DNA of 64,000 nucleotides, from assembly GCA_046313435.1 (NCBI GenBank), contig JBKBYG010000004.1, forward strand, positions 14,864-78,863, in the 5' to 3' direction. This document shows, piece by piece, positions 35,657 through 43,389 of the stretch. Origin of the DNA: JBKBYG01 sp046313435 (GTDB lineage Bacteria; Pseudomonadota; Alphaproteobacteria; Rickettsiales; Arcanibacteraceae). The number at the start of each line of letters is the position of its first letter. Position 1 is the first letter of the stretch. Below the pieces are notes generated by a model that did not search any database, was not told the DNA's origin, and was given only the letters and a program-made list of their open reading frames with translations. Made by a program: the position numbers and the translations under genes.

Positions 35657-36478
35657 ATGCCAGAACTTCCTGAAATTGAAACAATTTGTATTGCACTTAA
35701 AAAAGAAATCCTTGGCAAAAAAATAACTCAGGCTATAGCTCTTAGAACAAATCTTAGAATTGATATACCCAAGGATTTTAGTGAAAAACTTACTAGTAAG
35801 ATAATTACTGATATTAAACGTAGATCTAAATATATACAAATATATTTGGAAGACATTGTTTTAATTGTTCATTTAGGGATGAGTGGCAGATTCATAAGTT
35901 ACATTAACAAGAGAGATAAAATTATTAAACATGACCATGTTATTATTGATCTTGATAATGGATATGAATTAGTACTAAATGATCCTAGACGATTTGGATT
36001 AGTAACTATAGCTCCTGTAAATAATATAAATTCTCATCCTTTATTTTTAAAATTAGGAATTGAACCATTAACAGATGAACTCACACCAGAGTATCTTCAA
36101 GATAAGTTTAAAAAAAGAAACACTCCTGTTAAATCAATTCTTATGGATAATAAGATTTTAGTTGGAGTTGGCAATATTTATGCCTCTGAAAGTCTTTTCC
36201 GTTCAAACATTTCACCAAATCGCCCTGCATGCTCTATTACATATTCTGAGCTTAAAAAGCTTAGTCTAGCAGTTAAAGAAACTTTAAATGATGCAATTGA
36301 AGCAGGGGGATCAAGTTTAAAAGATTATGTTAATTTATCTGGGGATCCAGGATATTTTCAAAATAAATTTTTTGTATACGGCAAGAATAATCAAAATTGT
36401 ATTGTATGTTTAGCCTCTATAATCAAAACTAAGCATTCCGGCAGAGCGACTTATTTTTGTTCTACCTGTCAAAAATAA
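35657..36478 (+). CDS. mutM: formamidopyrimidine-DNA glycosylase
   Basis: The 273-residue product starts MPELPEIETI, giving the catalytic Pro2 and Glu3 after Met removal. Lys58 in KRRSKY, LGMSGRF, NDPRRFG and GVGNIYASE are conserved. The C terminus has a zinc finger with Cys pairs CIVC and CSTC and the DNA-contacting Arg in SGRATYFC. It excises 8-oxoguanine and ring-opened purines. The start is fixed by the requirement for Pro at position 2. Divergent from ubiE. Confidence 0.97.
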   Translation: MPELPEIETICIALKKEILGKKITQAIALRTNLRIDIPKDFSEKLTSKIITDIKRRSKYIQIYLEDIVLIVHLGMSGRFISYINKRDKIIKHDHVIIDLDNGYELVLNDPRRFGLVTIAPVNNINSHPLFLKLGIEPLTDELTPEYLQDKFKKRNTPVKSILMDNKILVGVGNIYASESLFRSNISPNRPACSITYSELKKLSLAVKETLNDAIEAGGSSLKDYVNLSGDPGYFQNKFFVYGKNNQNCIVCLASIIKTKHSGRATYFCSTCQK

Positions 36479-36487
36479 TTTTATATT

Positions 36488-36611
36488 ACACCCTTTCGCA
36501 TTTATATTCTACATCGTCGTGGTGTGGTCTCGGGGCTTGGTCACATATTATTATATGCTCACTCGCTTTCGCCTTCCACTCCTAGTATTATTTATAAATC
36601 AGAAATGGTGT
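36488..36611. mobile_element. 124-bp miniature inverted-repeat element, copy 2
   Basis: This is the second, inverted and more diverged copy of the element at 26055-26171. The terminal repeats (ACACCCTTTCGCATTT and the complement of ACACCATTTCTGATTT) match at 13 of 16 positions. The core words (GTCACATATT, CTCACTCGCTTTCGCC, CTCCTAGTATT) are conserved. It overlaps the last codons and the stop of the 36592-37662 gene, so its insertion may have replaced that gene's original C terminus. Confidence 0.75.
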
Positions 36612-37662
36612 TATGTTGTTTTTTCACCATTTTCATTAAGAAAGTAGTAGTTTTCTTGTAACCATATCCTAAACTAAAAGGTAAAGTTTCAAATTTTACA
36701 TTTTTCAGATGGTTGCTTAAATCGGGTTGAATATATCCTTTAAAGCTTTCTCCATAGGGGCCACTATATTTCCCATATAGATTTACTTGCCAATTACTAT
36801 TATTAAAATACTTATATGGTATACCTGAATCATCCTGTAATATTATCTGGCTTTTCTTTAGTATATGGTTCCTAAGTTTTGAAAATTCCGCACTAAACAA
36901 AGCATATTGCGCAGCTTTAAGATAAGTTATAATATCTGTTTGATTTTCAAGATAATTTATAATTGTATCATTATTATTTGCAACCGAAGCACGGAAATAA
37001 TATATCTCTTTAAACTCCTCGTTATCTGGTGCTTTAATTGTAAATTTAATGCCATTATTATGCCCTTGGATTACATTGATAATATTGCCTTCTTTATCAA
37101 GATATATCGGATTTACTTCAACAATTTCGTATCCCATGCGTTTTACAAGAGCAATTAATGGCAAGGTTACTCCACGATTATGTAATTTAAAATCTGTCCA
37201 CATTTCGCGTGTTACAAAAAAGCTTTTTTTAAGTAATGAATATAATCCTGTTCTAAGTGCCTCAAGATTAATTTTAGATATATCTAAATTATTTATATTC
37301 CCGACAGGTTCAAGCCCTATCATAGTATATTTTGTACAACTCGGGAAAAAACTGAGGACATGCACTATATCTGGACCTGAAAATGGATAAAATACATGAC
37401 ATGACTTTGGGTAAGTATGTTCAATCTCTTTTTCCTGCCAAGCATGTAATTTATCTAAATTATCATATTTATATTTACTCCACAGCTCATCCATTAAATT
37501 TATATGATCAGAATTTCCGCCTTTAATACCCGCTAAATATTCAGCTATATTATTAAGATAAACTTTTCTACTATCATTATCATTATCAGTATTAATTTCA
37601 GCAAAACATGTTAGTACAAAACTATTTACTATTATTAAAAAAAGGGTAATTATTTTCGTCAT
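36592..37662 (-). CDS. secreted protein of uncharacterised family
   Basis: The 356-residue product has a signal peptide (KIITLFLIIVNSFVLTCFA). The mature part contains HVFYPFSGPDIVHVLSFFP and MIGLEPVGN, which I recall as a hallmark of an uncharacterised secreted family (YPFSGPD...GLEP). It then has RGVTLPLIALVKRMGYEI and QIILQDDSGIPYKYF. No catalytic motif is recognised. It follows the serine-hydrolase gene by 5 bases, so the two probably act together in the periplasm. The final codons lie inside a mobile-element copy, so the true C terminus may have been changed. Confidence 0.82.
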   Translation of the reverse strand: MTKIITLFLIIVNSFVLTCFAEINTDNDNDSRKVYLNNIAEYLAGIKGGNSDHINLMDELWSKYKYDNLDKLHAWQEKEIEHTYPKSCHVFYPFSGPDIVHVLSFFPSCTKYTMIGLEPVGNINNLDISKINLEALRTGLYSLLKKSFFVTREMWTDFKLHNRGVTLPLIALVKRMGYEIVEVNPIYLDKEGNIINVIQGHNNGIKFTIKAPDNEEFKEIYYFRASVANNNDTIINYLENQTDIITYLKAAQYALFSAEFSKLRNHILKKSQIILQDDSGIPYKYFNNSNWQVNLYGKYSGPYGESFKGYIQPDLSNHLKNVKFETLPFSLGYGYKKTTTFLMKMVKKQHNTISDL

Positions 37663-37667
37663 TTAAC

Positions 37668-38789
37668 TTAATTAAAATATTGTATAAATTTGCTTCTTAT
37701 CATTTCAGGTACTGGTGTAACTTTATTTGATAATACTATAATACCTATGTTTCTTTCTGGAATATAAGAAATTATTGATGACATTCCGTTGCAATTCCCA
37801 TTATGCTCATAAATTGTAATATCCTTATTCTTCCATCTGTAAACTAATGTTTTCCAAAAATATCCATAGTAAATTGATGAAATATTTTGGTCTCTAAATA
37901 ATTGAGTTTCAAAATTCTTAATTGGAGTATATTTTTTATGGATTTTTTGCATTTGAGCAATTGATATTAGCTGTTTCTTACCGACCTTTCCTTCTTTCAT
38001 ATTAAATTGTAGCCATTTTACCATATCCTCTAAATTAGAATAGAAACCTGCAGCAGCATTAATTTTAAAATTTTCCCATAAAAGTTCCTTATTATACTGA
38101 TCATATGGGAAAGCTACATTAAGTTTGTTATTTAGATTATGAACATCTATTCCTGTATTATATAATTTAAGAGGACTAAATATTGAAGATTTTATAAAAT
38201 TTTGCCAAGATTTTTTTGTTTTATTTTCGATAATTTCTTCAATAATACTAATTATTGCATATTGATAGGAAAAATACCCTTCTCCCACAGGATAAATAGG
38301 TTTTATATTACTGAATATTTTTATTATTTCCTTTCTATTATTTAAATTTATAATATAATCTTTTCCTGCTGAAGCAGTTAAACCAGATTGCATTGATGCT
38401 ATATCATGAAATGTTAATTTACTTTGCGCTACAATGTCATTTAGTTCAAATTCTTCAATTTCAGCATCTATATTACTTTCCCAGCTGAATTGACCTTTAT
38501 CAGCTAAAATTGCTAAACTTGCTGCTAGAAATGTTTTTGATATTGATGCAATTTGCCAAATAGTTTTCGAATCAACTTTTTGATTATTTTTATAAGAAAT
38601 TATACCATAGTTTTTTTGATGAATAATTTTATTTTTATCTATAATTGCTAGTGCTAAGCCAGGAATTTTATATTCATCTATTAAATGATTTATTTCTTTT
38701 TCGAATTTAATATAGTTCGAATTTGAAGCAGCTGCATTTTCTGTCACAATCAGTAATAAGGTGAATATTGCTAATATGAATTTGTACAT
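37668..38789 (-). CDS. serine hydrolase, beta-lactamase class C/penicillin-binding fold
   Basis: The 373-residue product begins with a signal peptide (KFILAIFTLLLIVTENAAA). The SxxK motif is Ser82-Ile-Ser-Lys85 within WQIASISKTF. The HxG-like third motif appears as YEHNGNCNGMSS. The second motif, usually YxN, appears as FSY (about 173-175), with both catalytic-side residues changed, although Tyr172 and Tyr177 are near. It could be a peptidase, esterase or inactive cell-wall binder. Likely periplasmic. First gene of a two-gene unit with the uncharacterised secreted protein. Confidence 0.88.
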   Translation of the reverse strand: MYKFILAIFTLLLIVTENAAASNSNYIKFEKEINHLIDEYKIPGLALAIIDKNKIIHQKNYGIISYKNNQKVDSKTIWQIASISKTFLAASLAILADKGQFSWESNIDAEIEEFELNDIVAQSKLTFHDIASMQSGLTASAGKDYIINLNNRKEIIKIFSNIKPIYPVGEGYFSYQYAIISIIEEIIENKTKKSWQNFIKSSIFSPLKLYNTGIDVHNLNNKLNVAFPYDQYNKELLWENFKINAAAGFYSNLEDMVKWLQFNMKEGKVGKKQLISIAQMQKIHKKYTPIKNFETQLFRDQNISSIYYGYFWKTLVYRWKNKDITIYEHNGNCNGMSSIISYIPERNIGIIVLSNKVTPVPEMIRSKFIQYFN

Positions 38790-38928
38790 TTTATCTATCT
38801 TACATTAGACTAAAATATATTCCAGCATAAATTAAAAATCTTAAACTTATTTTAAAAGATTTGAGGTAATATAGTAAAATATATAACTATATTTATAAGA
38901 GCAAGATCTGCAACACACTATATTAAAT

Positions 38929-39891
38929 TTGGAATGGGAGTGTTCAATCAATAGTAATAAAATTGAGTATAGAGCTAAACTTGTAGAAACTAATACTTCA
39001 AAAGCATTAGATACTGCAACCCCTTTGAAACAAGCAGGTATTACTGCTGTTGTTACTGAAAATTCCAACGGAGTGTCTTTATTAATAAATGATTCGGAAT
39101 CAGTAAAAAAGTTTGAAAAATTGCTTGATCCAAAGGCTTTAAAAGCTAGATATGTTGAATTGATCTCTTCACACTTAAAGTTTGATAAATCCCAAAATCC
39201 AATTACGATTTCTCGCGATAATTTTGTTAACAATTTTCATGGAAATGATATAGCTAATACTCAAAAATTTCAAAATTTCAAGCACATGTTTGAGGTTGCA
39301 GGTATAAAATATAATGAAGGGGAAAATTTTAAGGAAGTCTTTTCATTGCAAATAGAAGATTCTGAAAGTATAAAGTTACTTACAGATATAAAAGTTTCTA
39401 GTGGTGTTACTAACAAAGAAAAACAAGCAATTAGTCAATCTTCTATTGTATCACCGTCTAAAGAGATGCAAAAGAAAGAAAATATTGAACCAGCTAAAAG
39501 TAACTTTCTTACAAAAATTTTTACTACTATAAAGTCCTTCTTTAAAAAACTTCTTGATAATATTAAAGTAAAAAATCCATCAAAACCTATTAGATTAGAG
39601 GAACCGGATTTCAATATCCTTAATTTAGAACCCTCTAATACTATAGATTCTAAGAGCATCAGTCCTGTTATTTCTCTGGTAAAACTATATGCTACTGATA
39701 ACACAATGAAAGAAGAGACCTTGAAAACAATATTACAAGAAAATCTAAAGAAAAATCCAGATTTAGATTTAAATACAATTATTGAAAGGCTTAACGCAGA
39801 AAATGCAAGAAATTATAACGAAGATTACAAGCCTCGTATAGAAACAGCAAAAAATATACTTAATGAATTAAAGACACAAAAATCTAGATAA
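38929..39891 (+). CDS. orphan protein with non-canonical start, 320 residues
   Basis: I do not recognise this protein. The frame has no ATG near its beginning; the likeliest starts are TTG at 38929 or an upstream CTG, with a stop at 38896. A possible GAGGT site lies about 60 bases further upstream, so the N terminus may have been lost by mutation. The product is polar, with a basic amphipathic stretch FLTKIFTTIKSFFKKLLDNI (about 192-211) that might contact membranes, and a helical, acidic C terminus. There is no signal peptide. It is convergent with the flavin reductase gene, 11 bases apart. Confidence 0.6.
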   Translation: MEWECSINSNKIEYRAKLVETNTSKALDTATPLKQAGITAVVTENSNGVSLLINDSESVKKFEKLLDPKALKARYVELISSHLKFDKSQNPITISRDNFVNNFHGNDIANTQKFQNFKHMFEVAGIKYNEGENFKEVFSLQIEDSESIKLLTDIKVSSGVTNKEKQAISQSSIVSPSKEMQKKENIEPAKSNFLTKIFTTIKSFFKKLLDNIKVKNPSKPIRLEEPDFNILNLEPSNTIDSKSISPVISLVKLYATDNTMKEETLKTILQENLKKNPDLDLNTIIERLNAENARNYNEDYKPRIETAKNILNELKTQKSR

Positions 39892-39902
39892 GAATTAACA
39901 TT

Positions 39903-40385
39903 TTATTTCAAAGAATAATAGCCACTTTTATAATGTATCAGTGGCTTTTCCTGTGATAAAATTTCTGAATTTATAACTTCACCAACAAATATTGTATGAT
40001 CTCCGCCATCATACTCAGCATATTTATTACATTCTAGATAAGCTATACTGCCTTGAATTAAAGGTAACTTTAATATTTGCGAGTTAATTATTTTTATTCC
40101 ATCCCATTTATCGATAGTATGTTTTGCAAAATTTTTGGAAATCTCTTTTTGATTTTCATTAAGAATGCTTACTACGAAACATTTTTCTTTAGTAAAAATT
40201 TGGTGTGAATAATAATTTTTACTTATACAAAATAAAATTAAAAGAGGCTTGAGGGAGACAGAAGTAAAGGAACTAATTGTAACACCTATAATTTCTTTAT
40301 TTATAGAATCTTCAGCAGAGACAATACAAACACCTGTAGCAAACCTTGAGAGACATTGTTTGAAATTTTCTGAAGTAATTAGCAT
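39903..40385 (-). CDS. flavin reductase-like FMN-binding protein
   Basis: The 160-residue product follows the flavin-reductase-like split barrel family (PF01613): FKQCLSRFATGVCIVSA at the N terminus, GVTISSFTSVSLKPLLILFCI, CFVVSILNENQKEIS, and the C-terminal YDGGDHTIFVGEVINSE, where the GDH-Fx-G-V motif binds FMN. Such enzymes reduce flavin with NAD(P)H for a partner monooxygenase. No partner oxygenase is nearby. Single gene. Confidence 0.92.
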   Translation of the reverse strand: MLITSENFKQCLSRFATGVCIVSAEDSINKEIIGVTISSFTSVSLKPLLILFCISKNYYSHQIFTKEKCFVVSILNENQKEISKNFAKHTIDKWDGIKIINSQILKLPLIQGSIAYLECNKYAEYDGGDHTIFVGEVINSEILSQEKPLIHYKSGYYSLK

Positions 40386-40523
40386 ATTATTCGATTATAT
40401 GTTAAATTTTTAAAGTAATAAGGTTTTTTTAATGATTCTATGGTTTAATAGATAAGTATTTTATTATATAGAAATTCCTTAATAAAGGAATCAATTTTCT
40501 TAAATATCAAAAAATTTATACTT

Positions 40524-41429
40524 ATGAGCAAAGATAAGCAAACAATTATAATAAAAAAAGTTAAAAAAGGCGGTCATGGAGGGCATCATGGAGGTGCATG
40601 GAAAGTTGCGTATGCAGATTTTGTTACAGCAATGATGGCTTTTTTCTTACTATTATGGTTACTTGGTTCAGTACCTACTGAAAAATTAAGAGGTATAGCA
40701 GATTATTTTACTCCAACTATCGGGCTTAAAGATCAAATGGGAATTGGTTTTAAAGGAGGGCTTGAGGATAGTGAAAATGCTGGAAATAAACGTGCTGAAA
40801 AAGATAAATCCATTCTTAATGGCGCTCCGATTCAAGGCCCTATTGTAAAGATGCCAGATAGCAGCGTTAAAAAGCTAGAAGAACTGGATGCTCAAAATTT
40901 TAGCAGTATACAGAAAGATCTTTATAAGGCTATAAAAAGCAATCCTGATCTTAAAGAGTTTAGTCAAAATATTGTTATTGATCAAACTCCTGAAGGCCTA
41001 AGAATACAAATACTAGATTTGGATAAAAAACCTATGTTTGTGCCGCATACTAGTATACTTCAACCTTATACTAAAAAAATATTATCAATACTTGCAAAAT
41101 ATATTAGATATATTCCTAATTATCTTTCTATAAATGGGCATACTTCAAAAGACGCTTCAGATAGTCAATTTGATAATTGGCAATTATCATCTGAACGCTC
41201 AAATGAGACAAGAAAGTTTTTTATTGATGAAGCAGGTTTAGACCGTGAACAAATAGCTAGAATTGTTGGTAAAGCTGATCAAGAACCTTATGATACTGTT
41301 AATCCTTATGCTGTAAGTAACATGCGTATTAGTTTAATTTTGTTACGAAATACTATTATGCCTTTTCAAAAACAAGCGGCACCCGAAGCAGCATTTAACA
41401 ATACTGACGTCAGCAAAAGCGAAGGATAA
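40524..41429 (+). CDS. motB: flagellar motor stator protein MotB
   Basis: The 301-residue product is MotB-like. A Gly/His/Lys-rich N terminus (KKGGHGGHHGGAWKVAY) leads into one membrane helix with proton-binding Asp32 (AYADFVTAMMAFFLLLWLLG). A plug and linker region follows, then the OmpA-like peptidoglycan-binding domain from about residue 165 (LSINGHTSK, LSSERSNETRKFF, IVGKADQEPYDTVNPY, NMRISLILL). It anchors the stator to the cell wall. No motA or other flagellar gene is visible beside it, which fits the scattered flagellar genes of some Rickettsiales. Presence of MotB implies a flagellum now or recently. Confidence 0.95.
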   Translation: MSKDKQTIIIKKVKKGGHGGHHGGAWKVAYADFVTAMMAFFLLLWLLGSVPTEKLRGIADYFTPTIGLKDQMGIGFKGGLEDSENAGNKRAEKDKSILNGAPIQGPIVKMPDSSVKKLEELDAQNFSSIQKDLYKAIKSNPDLKEFSQNIVIDQTPEGLRIQILDLDKKPMFVPHTSILQPYTKKILSILAKYIRYIPNYLSINGHTSKDASDSQFDNWQLSSERSNETRKFFIDEAGLDREQIARIVGKADQEPYDTVNPYAVSNMRISLILLRNTIMPFQKQAAPEAAFNNTDVSKSEG

Positions 41430-41488
41430 ATCTACTTATTTTTATCAATTCAACTGTATTTATGACTTCCAGTAGACCTTGCCTCTGA

Positions 41489-41512
41489 TGGCTTTTACTT
41501 TAGTAAAAGCCA
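41489..41512. terminator. hairpin downstream of motB
   Basis: TGGCTTTTACT (41489-41499) pairs with AGTAAAAGCCA (41502-41512), leaving a very short loop. It lies 60 bases after motB. There is no T-run behind it on the plus strand, so it may be a weak terminator or an mRNA 3'-end stabiliser. Confidence 0.45.
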
Positions 41513-41600
41513 CTAATTACATATAATTTAACTTAGTTAATTGAAATTTCGATCTATAATAATTAAATATAGTAAGGTATCAATATTTAAGGAGGCAATT

Positions 41601-41753
41601 ATGAGAGCAATAAAATTTATCTATAATATTCCTGACAAATATTTTACTGAGGAAATAGTTGATTCATTTGAAAATGTCAATTCTGCTAAATTAAAAGGCG
41701 AAGATAATATCGAAAACTTAAACGATGAGATTAAACTTAATTCTGATACTTAA
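41601..41753 (+). CDS. small orphan protein, 50 residues
   Basis: ATG 41601 is preceded by a near-perfect Shine-Dalgarno AAGGAGG with 7-base spacing, among the strongest in the window; this fixes the start rather than the upstream in-frame ATG at 41541. The product begins MRAIKFIYNIPDKYFTEEI and has an acidic, Asn/Lys-rich tail. No function is recognised. It stands between motB and the iron-permease pair, with which it is convergent. Confidence 0.6.
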   Translation: MRAIKFIYNIPDKYFTEEIVDSFENVNSAKLKGEDNIENLNDEIKLNSDT

Positions 41754-41771
41754 TGATTTGCTAGTTAAGGT

Positions 41772-42602
41772 TTAGGCTTTTTTGAAAGAATGGTTATTTC
41801 TACTCTTGAATAAAAAATGATCACTTAACTTAATTGTGACTAATGTTAAGCTGTAAAATATTAACTGCATTAAATTTGGCTTATCCGTGTAACCGAAAAT
41901 ACTATGAGCCATTTTACCAATTATACTTTGATCATTAATAAACCAAGAGCTATCCCAAACAGGAGCTGTGAACACGCTTAATATGCCTGCAGATTCTAAA
42001 TAGATTGGAATTTGCGCTGCAAGGTTTGCAGCAAGCAATGAAAGTAAAAGACTTGTTATTCTAAAAAAATATTTTACTGAGATTTTAATTAGACCTAAAT
42101 ATAGAGTTAAACCTATAATTGTCCCAAATATAGATCCACTAATTGCTCCTAAAATAATTTCAAAATTATTATTTTGTGAAGTTGCAAAAATACCGTAGGT
42201 ATATAAAGCAATCTCTATACCTTCTCGAATTATAGCAGTTGCTATTACTATTGTGAGACTATATAAGGGGATTTTAGAATTTTTGATATTATCGGTTATT
42301 TTATTTAAATTAGTGGTAAAGTTTTTTGCATTATTTTGCATCCAAATAACTGTATATCCAATAATGATAACATTTATACTTAGTATAATAGCTGTAAAAA
42401 TATCTTCAAACTCTTCATTAACAAATTTTGAAATTGTATTTATTAGATATGCAAAAACTAAAGAAATAACAGTGCCGGCAATTATACCATTAAATATATA
42501 TATGTAACGGTTAGAAAGATTTTTTGTTGCTGCAATAATTATTCCTACAATTAAACTAATTTCTAAAAATTCTCGAAAATATATTATGGCAATTGCTAAC
42601 AT
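41772..42602 (-). CDS. FTR1/EfeU-family iron permease
   Basis: The 276-residue product has about seven membrane helices and both REXXE iron-binding motifs: REFLE at residues 10-14 in helix 1 and REGIE at 126-130 in helix 4. This is the Fe transport signature of FTR1/EfeU. The gene follows a periplasmic cupredoxin gene by 3 bases. In E. coli the three-part EfeUOB system has a cupredoxin-like EfeO domain and a peroxidase EfeB; only the permease and a cupredoxin domain are seen here. It probably imports iron across the inner membrane. Confidence 0.93.
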   Translation of the reverse strand: MLAIAIIYFREFLEISLIVGIIIAATKNLSNRYIYIFNGIIAGTVISLVFAYLINTISKFVNEEFEDIFTAIILSINVIIIGYTVIWMQNNAKNFTTNLNKITDNIKNSKIPLYSLTIVIATAIIREGIEIALYTYGIFATSQNNNFEIILGAISGSIFGTIIGLTLYLGLIKISVKYFFRITSLLLSLLAANLAAQIPIYLESAGILSVFTAPVWDSSWFINDQSIIGKMAHSIFGYTDKPNLMQLIFYSLTLVTIKLSDHFLFKSRNNHSFKKA

Positions 42603-42605
42603 CTT

Positions 42606-42950
42606 CTAGTTTTCTACTACCTTAATTATTCCTTGAGCGGTAGCTTCATGAAACTCTCCAAAGAATTTATATTCTCCAGCTTTCAAAGGCCCAATATTTA
42701 CTTTTATCTCTCCGCCAGCAGGAATGATTTTTTCACGTTTTAAGTCGAAGCTTTCAAATTCTTCTACTGTCGAATCTTCATTCTTTATAATTAATTTTAT
42801 TTTTTTCCCTGCAGGTAATGATAGCTCATTAGGATGAAATCTATGCTCTTTAATTACTAGTTCCTTCATCAAAACATCATTACTTGCATAAGATATTTGA
42901 GAATTACTGAATAATATGGCACCCATCAATAAAAAAGATATTTTTTTCAT
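42606..42950 (-). CDS. secreted cupredoxin-domain protein, EfeO-like N-terminal domain
   Basis: The 114-residue product has a signal peptide (MKKISFLLMGAILFSNSQISYA). The mature part is a single cupredoxin fold: LVIKEHRFHPNELSLPAGKK, then LIIKNEDSTVEEFESFDL and GPLKAGEYKFFGEFHEATAQG. This matches the Cupredoxin_1 domain at the start of EfeO and alone in small periplasmic partners of FTR1 permeases. It probably oxidises or presents iron to the permease encoded 3 bases downstream. An iron-box-like palindrome lies 35 bases before its start. Confidence 0.9.
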   Translation of the reverse strand: MKKISFLLMGAILFSNSQISYASNDVLMKELVIKEHRFHPNELSLPAGKKIKLIIKNEDSTVEEFESFDLKREKIIPAGGEIKVNIGPLKAGEYKFFGEFHEATAQGIIKVVEN

Positions 42951-42984
42951 GCTAATTAGAAATTTTATAAATGTTTAATTATCC

Positions 42985-42997
42985 TGATAATTTATCA
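42985..42997. promoter_or_regulatory. candidate iron-responsive operator upstream of the cupredoxin-FTR1 operon
   Basis: TGATAA-T-TTATCA is a perfect 6-1-6 palindrome and contains the TGATAAT half of the Fur consensus. It is 35 bases before the start of an iron-uptake operon, a good position for a repressor. The link to function strengthens the call; chance in AT-rich DNA is still possible. Confidence 0.5.
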
Positions 42998-43048
42998 CTT
43001 CCATTATGGAAAATCAAGAATATAGTTTATTAAAAATTAAATGATTTC

Positions 43049-43330
43049 TCACATACTATTTAGACAATTATAAAAATTTGATAGATCTCCAATATGAGGA
43101 GTACATTTTTTAGCGATACCTACAAGCATTTCTAAGTGTCTACCAATGAAATACCGTATCCTACTTGGGATACCTGTTTTCTCAAATTCATGGAGAAAAT
43201 AGTAAGTTGCCCAGAAAGCTGGAATAGCGATAAGCAAATACCATTTTGTAAGTATTCCATATATAAACACTGTCTTCGCACTAGTAAGTAATTTACGAAG
43301 TGTTTCAAATTGACCAAACTTATCAGACAT
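43049..43330 (-). CDS. small single-pass membrane protein, unknown
   Basis: From ATG 43330 the product is 93 residues (MSDKFGQFETLRKLL...). An upstream TTG at 43342 is also in frame, but the ATG is preferred. One hydrophobic helix (YGILTKWYLLIAIPAFWATYYFL) lies at about residues 24-46. The remainder has a basic segment IPSRIRYFIGRHLEML and two Cys residues (KKCTPH, YNCLNSM). No function is recognised. It is 59 bases downstream of the pentapeptide protein gene on the same strand. Confidence 0.65.
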   Translation of the reverse strand: MSDKFGQFETLRKLLTSAKTVFIYGILTKWYLLIAIPAFWATYYFLHEFEKTGIPSRIRYFIGRHLEMLVGIAKKCTPHIGDLSNFYNCLNSM

Positions 43331-43389
43331 AATTATACTCAATATTTTTCATTATAAAATAATTATAAACTAAATAAGTAAAGAAATTT

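Noticed and set aside
43132..43317. Alternative minus-strand frame inside the small membrane protein gene
   Set aside because: The 93-residue frame has a plausible membrane helix and ATG; this one is a shifted reading of the same DNA.
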